Shown in pieces: positions 33,112-41,191 of a DNA stretch of 64,000 nt. Below the pieces are notes generated by a model. The model was given only the letters and a program-made list of their open reading frames with translations, ran no database searches and was not told where the DNA came from. Source of the stretch: Marinococcus luteus (lineage in GTDB: Bacteria; Bacillota; Bacilli; Bacillales; Marinococcaceae); assembly GCF_900106595.1 (NCBI RefSeq), contig NZ_FNNC01000001.1, forward strand, positions 806,001-870,000. The letters are read 5' to 3'. The position numbers and the translations under genes were made by a program. The stretch's first letter is position 1. Each line of letters begins with the position of its first letter.

Positions 33112-34131
33112 TTATTCGTTTAGTGCTTTTTCAAGGTTATCGATATTCTGATTCATCAATGATACATAGCTCGCGCCATCAGCAATTTCTTCTTCGCTGG
33201 CTGATTCGAGGTTATTTAGCGTATAAACCTCTGCTCCGATTTCTTCCTGGAGAACGTCTGTCGTATCAGACGGGATGTTTTCTTCCACCATAATGGCGTT
33301 CAGGTCATTTTGTTCTGCTGTATCGATAATATCATTGATTTCCTGCGTGGAAGGTTCATTCTGGGCGTTTACGCCGTTAACAGCGATTTCTTCCAGCCCG
33401 TATCGTTCTTCCCAATATCCGTATGCTGCATGGGAAACAATAAATTGATTTTTACTGCTTTCATCCACAAGGGTCTCGAACCGCTCATCCAATTCATCGA
33501 GTTCCGCCGCCAGTTCTTCATAATTATTTTCATAGGTCTGCTCGTTATCCGGGTCCGCCTCAACCAGCTGGTCTTTTATCTCGCCGGCTGCTTCTTTCGC
33601 CTGGACTGGGTCAATCCATACGTGAGGATCTGTGCCGCTATGGTCGTGCTCTTCCCCGCTTTGGCTTTCTTCAGCATGCTCAGCGTGTTCTTCTTCAGAT
33701 TCACCCTCCTCATGATCGTGGGCTTCTTCAGACTCTCCTTCTTCATGCTCATTGGCTTCTCCTCCGCTGGAAGCTTCTGCCACCTTGGCTATTTGCACGT
33801 CCTGGTTGCCAATAGTGCTTTCCACTTCATCGGCAAACCCTTCCATTCCATTTCCGGTCATCACAAACACATCGCCCTCCGCAATGTTTGTAAGTGTCTG
33901 CGGAGTTGGGTCGTATGTATGCGCATCCGACCCTGCCGGGACGACGTTTTCTACATTCACATGTTCGCCGCCAATCTGTTTTGTGAAGTCTTCCCAGGCA
34001 AAAAGTGTGGTATACACTTCAAGCTTTTCCCCACTTTCGGTTCCCTGTTCTTCCTGAGTCTCCTCCGAACCGCAAGCGCTTAAAGAAACAAAGGCCGCCC
34101 CAGCCGCCCCTAAAATATATAGTTTTTTCAT
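33112..34131 (-). CDS. znuA: Zinc ABC transporter substrate-binding lipoprotein (ZnuA-like)
   Basis: A 339-residue lipoprotein with lipobox LSAC (Cys20). The cluster A-I metal-binding fold shows His in GSDAHTYDPTP, a His/Glu-rich loop near 110-150 (HEEGESEEAHDHEEGE and similar units), DPHVWIDP and VSHAAYGYW. It captures zinc outside the membrane for an ABC importer. The start is the second ATG of a pair, seven bases behind AGAGG. A perfect Zur operator stands just before the gene. The permease and ATPase genes are not adjacent; brxB lies downstream. Confidence 0.92.
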   Translation of the reverse strand: MKKLYILGAAGAAFVSLSACGSEETQEEQGTESGEKLEVYTTLFAWEDFTKQIGGEHVNVENVVPAGSDAHTYDPTPQTLTNIAEGDVFVMTGNGMEGFADEVESTIGNQDVQIAKVAEASSGGEANEHEEGESEEAHDHEEGESEEEHAEHAEESQSGEEHDHSGTDPHVWIDPVQAKEAAGEIKDQLVEADPDNEQTYENNYEELAAELDELDERFETLVDESSKNQFIVSHAAYGYWEERYGLEEIAVNGVNAQNEPSTQEINDIIDTAEQNDLNAIMVEENIPSDTTDVLQEEIGAEVYTLNNLESASEEEIADGASYVSLMNQNIDNLEKALNE

Positions 34132-34148
34132 CATTGCACCTCTTTTAT

Positions 34149-34161
34149 CGTAATGATTACG
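34149..34161 (-). promoter_or_regulatory. Zur box of znuA
   Basis: CGTAAT-C-ATTACG (minus strand), a perfect 6-1-6 palindrome flanked by AAA/ATAAA. This is the core of the Bacillus Zur operator. It ends 17 bases before the start codon and lies downstream of a plausible -10, where it would block transcription in zinc-replete cells. Confidence 0.85.
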
Positions 34162-34231
34162 TTTTGTATGTACATTGATTTTAGCGCAAGGCAACCCATT
34201 TGTAAATAAGAATGATTCTTTTTTATAAGTT

Positions 34232-34263
34232 AAAAAAGAGAACTTCCCAGGGAAGCCTCTTTT
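34232..34263 (-). terminator. Terminator of the bkd operon
   Basis: AAAAGAG-CTTCCC / GGGAAG-CTCTTTT with a small internal loop; TTTTTTAACTT follows on the minus strand. It starts right behind the E2 stop codon. Confidence 0.8.
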
Positions 34264-35509
34264 AGATGTTTTCCGTACCTTTATAATTTTCAAGCCGCTG
34301 CTTTAGATCAGCTAAAAACCGTCCGCACAGCAGACCGTCTAAAATCCGGTGATCCAGGGAAAGACACAGGTTAACCATATAGCGTATTGCTATCATATCA
34401 CCCTGCATAACTACCGGTCGTTTTACGATCGATTCCACAGAAAGAATGGCTGCCTGCGGATGATTAATAATCGGCATGGACTGCACAGAGCCGAATGAAC
34501 CGGTGTTGTTTACCGTGAACGTCCCGCTTCTCATTTCTTCTGCCTTAATGGTGCCCTGACGAACTTTGGTGGCAAGAGACTGCATATCCCGGGCGAGACC
34601 GCGGATGTTTTTTTCGTCTGCCCGCTTAATGACTGGAACATACAGAGCTTCCTCGCTGGCTACAGCCATCGACAGGTTCACTTCCTTGCGCTGAATAATC
34701 CGGTCGCCGTCCCAGGTGGAATTAAGACTCGGAAACAGCTGCAGGGATTCGGAAACAGCTTTCATGAAAAATGGCAGGTACGTAAGCGAAAAGCCTTCTT
34801 TTTGTTTAAACTCATCCTTCACACTGTTCCGGTAGGCCACCAAATCCGTCACGTCCACTTCAATCATTGTCCAGGCGTGGGGGATTTCCTGCTTGCTTTT
34901 CACCATGTTGTCTGCAATTGCTTTTCTTGCTCCAGTTACCGGAATGATCGTGTCGCCTTCACGCTCCTCCTGATTTTCAGAAGGCTTTGTTGAATAGATT
35001 GGAAACGGCGAAGGGGCAGCTTCCTCCTGTTTGGTTTTTTCTGCGCCTTCCCGGATCGCTTTTTCAACATCTTTTTTCGTAATGCGCCCCTGTCTGCCGG
35101 AGCCCTCGATATCATCAAGGTTCAGTCCGTTTTCCTGGGCGAGCCGCCATACCACCGGCGAATACCTTTTTTTCATCGATTTCTCGTCTTCTCCGTCTGT
35201 TTGCGCCGGGACCGTTTGTTCCGTTTTTACAGAAGGCTCCGCAGCTTCTTCTGCCATGGCTGGCTGCGCTTCTTCTGTCTCCACATAGCATATCAGCGTG
35301 CCCACAGCCACTGTCTCATTTTCTTCAGCGACAAGCTCGCTGATTTCGCCTGTATAAGAGCTGGGGATTTCTGCACTCACTTTATCCGACAGCACTTCTG
35401 CGATGGGGTCGTATTTTTTTACTTTATCGCCCGGTTTTACAAGCCACTGGGATAGCGTTCCTTCAGTGACACTTTCCCCGAGCTGCGGCATTGTTACTTC
35501 TTTGCGCAT
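34262..35509 (-). CDS. bkdB: Branched-chain 2-oxo acid dehydrogenase E2 component
   Basis: A 415-residue dihydrolipoyl acyltransferase. The lipoyl domain covers residues 1-78 with the modified Lys43 in VLSDKVSAEIPS. The peripheral subunit-binding domain is about 115-152 (YSPVVWRLAQENGLNLDDI). The catalytic domain ends with SLDHRILDGLLCGRFL, whose His and Asp are the active pair. It transfers branched acyl groups to CoA, feeding branched-chain fatty acid synthesis. Last gene of the lpdV-E1-E2 operon, 13 bases after E1 beta. Confidence 0.93.
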   Translation of the reverse strand: MRKEVTMPQLGESVTEGTLSQWLVKPGDKVKKYDPIAEVLSDKVSAEIPSSYTGEISELVAEENETVAVGTLICYVETEEAQPAMAEEAAEPSVKTEQTVPAQTDGEDEKSMKKRYSPVVWRLAQENGLNLDDIEGSGRQGRITKKDVEKAIREGAEKTKQEEAAPSPFPIYSTKPSENQEEREGDTIIPVTGARKAIADNMVKSKQEIPHAWTMIEVDVTDLVAYRNSVKDEFKQKEGFSLTYLPFFMKAVSESLQLFPSLNSTWDGDRIIQRKEVNLSMAVASEEALYVPVIKRADEKNIRGLARDMQSLATKVRQGTIKAEEMRSGTFTVNNTGSFGSVQSMPIINHPQAAILSVESIVKRPVVMQGDMIAIRYMVNLCLSLDHRILDGLLCGRFLADLKQRLENYKGTENI

Positions 35510-35522
35510 CCTTGATACCCTC

Positions 35523-36506
35523 CTAAAATTCCGCCAAATCTCGTATCGCTTTCGTGATTTTATCTGTATTCATTAAAAATTCCTTTTCAAGTGTCGGAGC
35601 GTAAGGCATGGCCGGCACATCGGGAGCTGCCAGTCTCCGGACCGGAGCATCAAGGTCAAACAAATTGTGCTCGGAAATGATGGCCGACACTTCACTCATG
35701 ATGCTTCCTTCAAGGTTATCCTCAGTGACAAGCAGCACCTTTCCTGTTTTCGCTGCTGCCTCTTTGACCGCTTCCCGGTCGACTGGATAGACGGTTCTCA
35801 GATCCACCAGATGCACATCAATGCCTTCTGCAGCTAGTGTGTCGGCGGCCTGATTGGCCAGATGTACACACAGTCCGTATGTAATCACGGTAACATCCGT
35901 ACCTTCCCGTTTGACTGCCGCTTTCCCGATCGGGACAGTGTAATCCTCTTCCGGTACTTCGTCCTTGAGCATCCGGTACGCACGCTTATGCTCAAAAAAT
36001 AACACCGGATCGTTGTCCCGGATCGACGCCTTCAGCAGTCCTTTCGCGTCATGTGGCGTGGACGGAATTACTACTTTCAGGCCCGGCGTATTTGCAAACA
36101 GCGCCTCCACTGACTGCGAATGATACAGGGCACCGTGTACCCCGCCGCCAAACGGCGCACGGATCGTAATCGGGCAGTACCAGTCGTTGTTGGAGCGGTA
36201 TCGGATTTTCGCTGCTTCAGACACAATCTGGTTGACTGCCGGCATAATAAAGTCCGCAAACTGCATTTCTGCTACCGGGCGGAGGCCATACATTGCAGCT
36301 CCTATGCCCACCCCTGCGATCGCTGATTCGGAGAGCGGAGTGTCGATGACGCGCTCGTCGCCGTACGTGCTGTGCAGTTCTTCGGTGGCACGGAACACCC
36401 CGCCTTTTAAGCCAACATCCTCGCCCAAAACGAACACGTTCTCATCCCGCGCCATTTCTTCCTTCATCGCTGTATTGATTGCCTGAATATAAGACATGAC
36501 TGCCAT
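35523..36506 (-). CDS. bkdAB: Branched-chain 2-oxo acid dehydrogenase E1 beta subunit
   Basis: A 327-residue transketolase-type subunit, the normal length. Blocks: VFVLGEDVGLKGGVFRATE, RVIDTPLSESAIAGVGIGAA, FADFIMPAVNQIVSEAAKI and a C-terminal transketolase domain (LVTEDNLEGSIMSEVSAII). It forms a heterotetramer with E1 alpha and decarboxylates the keto acids from Val, Leu and Ile. The start is the ATG behind GAAGGG, two bases after the E1 alpha stop region; a start 12 codons earlier would overlap that gene without need. Confidence 0.93.
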   Translation of the reverse strand: MAVMSYIQAINTAMKEEMARDENVFVLGEDVGLKGGVFRATEELHSTYGDERVIDTPLSESAIAGVGIGAAMYGLRPVAEMQFADFIMPAVNQIVSEAAKIRYRSNNDWYCPITIRAPFGGGVHGALYHSQSVEALFANTPGLKVVIPSTPHDAKGLLKASIRDNDPVLFFEHKRAYRMLKDEVPEEDYTVPIGKAAVKREGTDVTVITYGLCVHLANQAADTLAAEGIDVHLVDLRTVYPVDREAVKEAAAKTGKVLLVTEDNLEGSIMSEVSAIISEHNLFDLDAPVRRLAAPDVPAMPYAPTLEKEFLMNTDKITKAIRDLAEF

Positions 36507-36507
36507 A

Positions 36508-37515
36508 TTAGTTCCCTTCTTCCTCGTAAACATACTGCCCAAGCGTTTCTACAGCCGGGTATTCCGCGGCTTCTGCAGCATCCGTGGCGGTATCCACTTC
36601 TTCACGGATACGCTGCTCCATCGCCTGCTCTTTTTCCTCGGTAAGTATCCCTTCGGTCCGCAGGTAATCTGCAAAAGCTACAACCGCGTCGGTCTGCTTT
36701 TCTTCATCCATTTCTTCGACGCTCCGGTACAGTTTATCGTTATCATCGCTTGAATGAGGTGTAAGTCTGGCCACCAGCGCTTCAACAAGGCTGGGGCCTT
36801 TACCCTCCCTTGCCCGGTCCACCGCTTCTTTCATGGCCTGATACACTTCAAACGGCCGCGTACCCTCCACAGTTACTCCCGGCATGCCGTAACCCTGTGC
36901 ACGGTCAGCAACGTGCTCGCAGGCGAGCTGTTTGCTGAGAGGCACGCTAATGGCGTATTTGTTGTTTTCACAGAAAAAAACGACTGGAAGATCATGAACA
37001 CCGGCAAAGTTCATGCCTTCATGAAAGTCTCCCTGATTGGAGGAGCCCTCGCCAAACGTGACCATCGTAACGAAATCCTTGTTCTTCATTTTAGCTGCAA
37101 GTCCAAAACCGGCAGCATGGGGAATCTGGGTGGTTACCGGAGAGGACTGGGTCACAATACGGTTTTTCCGCTGGCCGAAATGGCCCGGCATCTGCCTGGA
37201 TTCAGAGTTTGGGTCCCCCTGCTTGGCAAAAGCCGCAAGCATTAAATCCTTCGCTGTCATCCCGAATGCCATTACGAGACCAAAATCCCGGTAATACGGC
37301 AGCAGGTAGTCCTTATCGCGGTCAAGCGCCATAGCTGCAGCTGCCTGCGCCGCTTCCTGACCCTGGCAGGAGACAACAAACGAAATTTTGCCGGCACGGT
37401 TCAGCAGCCACATCCGTTCATCAAGACGTCTCGCCTGCAGCATAATTTCATACATTGTGAGCGCTTCTTCGTCGCTTAAACCTACTTCCCGGTGAGTACT
37501 GTATTCCTGAATCAT
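36508..37515 (-). CDS. bkdAA: Branched-chain 2-oxo acid dehydrogenase E1 alpha subunit
   Basis: A 335-residue thiamine diphosphate-binding subunit. The ThDP motif GEGSSNQGDFHEGMNFAG begins about residue 163 and ends in FFCENN; a phosphorylation-loop-like region (YAISVPLSKQ) follows. RRLDERMWLLNRAGKI at the start is typical. It acts with E1 beta in the first step of branched keto acid oxidation. It follows lpdV closely, in the order known from B. subtilis. Confidence 0.93.
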   Translation of the reverse strand: MIQEYSTHREVGLSDEEALTMYEIMLQARRLDERMWLLNRAGKISFVVSCQGQEAAQAAAAMALDRDKDYLLPYYRDFGLVMAFGMTAKDLMLAAFAKQGDPNSESRQMPGHFGQRKNRIVTQSSPVTTQIPHAAGFGLAAKMKNKDFVTMVTFGEGSSNQGDFHEGMNFAGVHDLPVVFFCENNKYAISVPLSKQLACEHVADRAQGYGMPGVTVEGTRPFEVYQAMKEAVDRAREGKGPSLVEALVARLTPHSSDDNDKLYRSVEEMDEEKQTDAVVAFADYLRTEGILTEEKEQAMEQRIREEVDTATDAAEAAEYPAVETLGQYVYEEEGN

Positions 37516-37535
37516 ATTCGTTCCTCCTCGTTATT

Positions 37536-38951
37536 TCACCCGTGGTGAATAGCTTTTCCGTCTACAGCCAGGGCACCTTCAGCATAAATTTCCGCCAATG
37601 TTGGATGCGCATGCACAGCCCCTTGTATTTCAAGATGTGAGGCATTCATATACACAGCAAGCGCTCCTTCGTTAATCAATTCGGTCGCTTTTTTTCCGAC
37701 AATGTGAACGCCGAGCACGTCTTCAGTGTTTTTATCCACAATCATTTTCATAAACCCTTCCGGATCGTTTTCCACCAGGGCCTTGCCTATCGCCTGAAAA
37801 GGAACGGTGCTTGTTTTGATATCCAGGCCGGCGTCTGTGGCTTCACGCTCTGTCCAGCCTACCGAAGCCATTTCCGGATCCGAGTAGACGCACGAAGGAA
37901 CGTCTTTATAGTCAAGAGGCTCCGGGTGACTTCCAAGCATATGCTCTACAGCGATGATGCCTTCACGTGAAGCCACGTGGGCAAGCTGCATGCCGCCGAT
38001 GACGTCGCCGATAGCGTACATATGCGATTCCTTCGTTTGGTACATGCCGGACGTCTGGATGAAGCTGTTCTGGACTTCAACTTCTGTGTTGTGGAGCCCC
38101 AAATCCCCTGTATTGCCGGTTCTTCCTACAGCGACGAGCATTTTCTCAGCTGCCAGTGCCTCTCCGGACGTTGTATGGACCGCTATTTCCCCGTTTTTCG
38201 TAAGTGAAGAAGGGTCAAGCTGTGTATTTGTATAAATGCGGACGCCTTTTCGTTTCAGGCGTTTTTCCGCCTCTTTCGAAACGGCGTGGTCCATCATCGG
38301 AAGCACGCGGTCGCCGAGCTCCACCATCTGGACCTCCACACCGAAATCCTGAAGCATTGAAGCCCATTCCACTCCGATCACTCCTCCTCCGACAATAACG
38401 ATCGACGAAGGCAGTTTTTCTGCTTCAAGCAGCTCTTCGGAAGAGACAATATATTCACCGTCAATATCGAGCCCTGGAACAGTCGCCGGGCGGGAGCCGG
38501 TGGCGAGCATAATCTGTTTGGGCTGCAGCATAATATTTTCTCCTTCGGTTTCTGTTTCCACTGAAATAGTGCTTGCCGTAGGAGAAAAAATGGAAGCCCC
38601 GAGGATGCGCCCGTGTCCGTAATATACATCCACCTGGTGCCTTGCCAGCAGATGCTGGACCCCTTTATGTAATTGTTGTACCGTCTGATTCTTTTTTTCG
38701 CGAACCTTTCCGAACTGCAGGCTCACATTGTCTGCTTCTACGCCGTAGGCCAGACTTTCCTGCACCATTTTGTATACTTCTGCGCTTTTTAAATACGATT
38801 TGCTTGGAATACATCCACGGTGCAGACAGGTGCCTCCGATGTCACGAGCTTCTACCACCGCCGTCGATAATCCTCTTTTTGCTGCATGCACAGCGGCCAC
38901 ATATCCGCCGGTACCAGCTCCTAATATGACCAGGTCATATTCTTTAGCCAT
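37536..38951 (-). CDS. lpdV: Dihydrolipoyl dehydrogenase E3 (LpdV-like)
   Basis: A 471-residue flavoprotein disulfide reductase. FAD loop ILGAGTGGYVAAVHAA; redox disulfide Cys42/Cys47 in GGTCLHRGCIPSK; NAD loop IVVGGGVIGVEWASML; C-terminal HAHPTLAEIYAEGAL carries the His-Glu pair. It re-oxidises the lipoyl arm of E2. It is the first gene of the keto acid dehydrogenase operon here, with its own promoter upstream and a terminator between it and bcd. Confidence 0.93.
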   Translation of the reverse strand: MAKEYDLVILGAGTGGYVAAVHAAKRGLSTAVVEARDIGGTCLHRGCIPSKSYLKSAEVYKMVQESLAYGVEADNVSLQFGKVREKKNQTVQQLHKGVQHLLARHQVDVYYGHGRILGASIFSPTASTISVETETEGENIMLQPKQIMLATGSRPATVPGLDIDGEYIVSSEELLEAEKLPSSIVIVGGGVIGVEWASMLQDFGVEVQMVELGDRVLPMMDHAVSKEAEKRLKRKGVRIYTNTQLDPSSLTKNGEIAVHTTSGEALAAEKMLVAVGRTGNTGDLGLHNTEVEVQNSFIQTSGMYQTKESHMYAIGDVIGGMQLAHVASREGIIAVEHMLGSHPEPLDYKDVPSCVYSDPEMASVGWTEREATDAGLDIKTSTVPFQAIGKALVENDPEGFMKMIVDKNTEDVLGVHIVGKKATELINEGALAVYMNASHLEIQGAVHAHPTLAEIYAEGALAVDGKAIHHG

Positions 38952-39080
38952 AAAAATTCCTCCTGCGGGCCTTCACCCGGGATTTTATTCATTTATCTCT
39001 ACTTTATTTTAATGGATTTTTCCGTTTCATCATAGCACGAAAATAGATCTGATGAAGAGAAGTTTTGACATTTGGAGATT

Positions 39081-39089
39081 ATTATAGCA
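39081..39089 (-). promoter_or_regulatory. Extended -10 promoter of the lpdV operon
   Basis: TGC-TATAAT on the minus strand with no good -35. The transcript would start near 39074, about 120 bases ahead of lpdV. Confidence 0.5.
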
Positions 39090-39132
39090 CATCCCTTCGA
39101 TCCGCCGTAAAACAGAATCCGGTGCCTAAATA

Positions 39133-39158
39133 AAAAAGCAGCGCTCAGGCTGCTTTTT
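39133..39158 (-). terminator. Intrinsic terminator of bcd
   Basis: AAAAAGCAGC / GCTGCTTTTT stem with a 6-nt loop; T-tract on the minus strand. It overlaps the bcd stop. Confidence 0.85.
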
Positions 39159-40257
39159 ACCGGTTCGTTAAAATATGCCGTGAGTGGGGCAGAAACTGTT
39201 TCCTTGAACGCTTGATGGATTCAATGCGCTCTTCGGCCAGCCGGTTTGCGGCCTGGAACGATGGGATTCCGTCACGTCTCGCAATTTCAAATACACGGAC
39301 AATATTATCGTAAATACCGTCGACTTTCTTCAGGGCCCGCTCGCGGTCGTACCCGTAGAGTTCATCAGCGATGTTGATCACGCCGCCTGCATTGATAATG
39401 TAATCCGGTGCATAGACGATGCCCCGCTCCTCTAAACGGATGCCGTCTTCTTCTGTCTGCAGCTGATTATTCGCTGCTCCCGCTATGACTTTTGCCTGCA
39501 GACGGGGAATGGTATGGACATTCAACCCGCCTCCAAGTGCACACGGGCTGAAAATATCGCAAGGCACATCATAAATTTCTTCCGGCGCCACCGTTTCTGC
39601 TCCGTAGGCGTGAACGGCACGCTCCACTGAAGCTTCCCGAATATCCGTTACAATTAATGAGGCTCCTTCTTCATGAAGAAATCTGCACATTTCAAACGAT
39701 ACGTGCCCCACGCCCTGGACCGCAATCGTTCTGCCGGCAAGGTCATCGGTACCAAAGGCTTCCTTTGCCGCTGCTTTCATGCCCTGATACACGCCCCGGG
39801 CGGTGACAGGTGAAGGATTCCCGCTCGATCCGGAAGCAGCTGACAGCGAAATACCGGTCACAAAGTTCGTTTCTTCGTGGATAATATCCATGTCATTTTC
39901 TGTCGTGCCAACATCCTCTGCCGTAATGTAGCGTCCAGCAAGGCCCTCAATGTAACGACCGAAAGCACGAAACATTTCTTCATTCTTATCTGTACGCGCA
40001 TCTCCTATAATCACAGCTTTTCCTCCACCGAGATTCAGGCCGGCTGCTGCATTTTTGTATGTCATCCCCTTGGCGAGGCGAAGCACATCCTCAAACGCTG
40101 CTTCTTCGTTCTCGTACGTCCACATTCTTGTGCCCCCCAAAGCCGGGCCGAGTGTCGTATCATGTATGGCAATAATTGCTTTTAGCCCTGAGTTCCGGTC
40201 CTGGCAGACCACTACCTGCTCATAATCGTGCAGCTCCATACGTTCAAACAATTCCAT
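39157..40257 (-). CDS. bcd: Leucine/branched-chain amino acid dehydrogenase
   Basis: A 366-residue amino acid dehydrogenase of the Glu/Leu/Phe/Val family. The glycine-rich substrate loop with catalytic Lys is [20 protein letters not shown], and the NAD fold begins [13 protein letters not shown]. It deaminates leucine, isoleucine and valine to the keto acids that the neighbouring dehydrogenase complex uses. It lies 31 bases behind the spo0A stop and may be partly transcribed with it; its own terminator separates it from lpdV. In B. subtilis ptb and buk flank this gene, but they are absent here. Confidence 0.93.
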   Translation of the reverse strand: MELFERMELHDYEQVVVCQDRNSGLKAIIAIHDTTLGPALGGTRMWTYENEEAAFEDVLRLAKGMTYKNAAAGLNLGGGKAVIIGDARTDKNEEMFRAFGRYIEGLAGRYITAEDVGTTENDMDIIHEETNFVTGISLSAASGSSGNPSPVTARGVYQGMKAAAKEAFGTDDLAGRTIAVQGVGHVSFEMCRFLHEEGASLIVTDIREASVERAVHAYGAETVAPEEIYDVPCDIFSPCALGGGLNVHTIPRLQAKVIAGAANNQLQTEEDGIRLEERGIVYAPDYIINAGGVINIADELYGYDRERALKKVDGIYDNIVRVFEIARRDGIPSFQAANRLAEERIESIKRSRKQFLPHSRHILTNR

Positions 40258-40288
40258 TTTTCGTTCTCCTTTTTGTGTAAATTCATAT

Positions 40289-41059
40289 TTATATCTGCTC
40301 TGTGCGCAGCCGATCGGCTACTATCGCGATAAATTCACTGTTTGAAGGCTTATAGGGTAAAGTCCCGTCCTGGCTCCAGCCGAACAGATCGGAAATCGCC
40401 TGCGTATGGCCGCGGTCCCATGCTACAACAATAGCATGCCTTAACGCCCGTTCGACACGGCTTGGCGTCGTCTGAAATTTCCGGGCAATTTCAGGATACA
40501 GCTGCTTGGTGACTGCGTTAATCATCTGCATATCCTCCACCACGAGCTTCACTGCTTCCTGCATATATACATAGCCTTTAATATGTGAAGGAATGCCGAC
40601 ATATTGAATAATGTCTTTAATACGCTCTTCCAGCGATTGACGGCCAACAGCTTTTTCCGGCATCTCTTCAGTCAGCACCTGGGAATTCAGGCTTTCTCTG
40701 TGCACATCCCGGATATTTGCCATCAGCGCCTCCATATCAAAGGGCTTTAAAACGTAATAGGCAGCCCCGAGCTCCACCGCTTTTTTTGTTACATCCTCCT
40801 GGCCGAATGCAGTTAACATAATAACTTTCGTGTTAACATTATGTTTATTTTTCAATGCCGTTAATACAGAAAGCCCGTCCCGGTGCGGCATAATAATATC
40901 AAGGAGTAAGACTTCCGGCTGCTCCTGTTCCACCACCTCGAGCGCCTCTTCCCCGTTATGGGCCGTGCCTGCTATTTTCATGTCTTCCTGTTCTTCTATA
41001 TGTTCAATTAATACTTCGACAAGTTCTTTGTTATCGTCGGCCACCACGACCCTTATCAT
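40289..41059 (-). CDS. spo0A: Sporulation/stationary-phase master regulator Spo0A
   Basis: A 256-residue response regulator. Receiver domain 1-120 with the acidic pocket Asp8-Asp9 and the phosphorylated Asp54 ([12 protein letters not shown]) and FDMEALM after the switch Lys. The C-terminal DNA-binding domain from about 140 is highly typical: [35 protein letters not shown] and [16 protein letters not shown]. The [11 protein letters not shown] stretch differs from the usual sequence. It sits behind the recN terminator. SpoIVB, normally encoded just upstream, is missing. It may control stationary-phase traits rather than sporulation in this organism. Confidence 0.94.
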   Translation of the reverse strand: MIRVVVADDNKELVEVLIEHIEEQEDMKIAGTAHNGEEALEVVEQEQPEVLLLDIIMPHRDGLSVLTALKNKHNVNTKVIMLTAFGQEDVTKKAVELGAAYYVLKPFDMEALMANIRDVHRESLNSQVLTEEMPEKAVGRQSLEERIKDIIQYVGIPSHIKGYVYMQEAVKLVVEDMQMINAVTKQLYPEIARKFQTTPSRVERALRHAIVVAWDRGHTQAISDLFGWSQDGTLPYKPSNSEFIAIVADRLRTEQI

Positions 41060-41139
41060 TTCTTCCCTCTCCTTTTGCCGCAGGCTTTGCCACGCTCCAT
41101 TTCCCTCTCGACATTATTTTACCATAGCGTGTCGCATAG

Positions 41140-41168
41140 AAAAAGACAACTTCGGCAGTTGTCTTTTT
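41140..41168 (-). terminator. Intrinsic terminator of recN
   Basis: Perfect 12-bp stem AAAAAGACAACT / AGTTGTCTTTTT with a 5-nt loop and T-tract on the minus strand. Confidence 0.9.
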
Positions 41169-41191
41169 CAGGTGGACATATTCTATTGGGG

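Noticed and set aside
39065-39090. TTGACA followed by TATAGC on the plus strand, pointing into bcd
   Set aside because: The spacing is only 13 bases, so it is not a working promoter; the reverse strand has a better extended -10.
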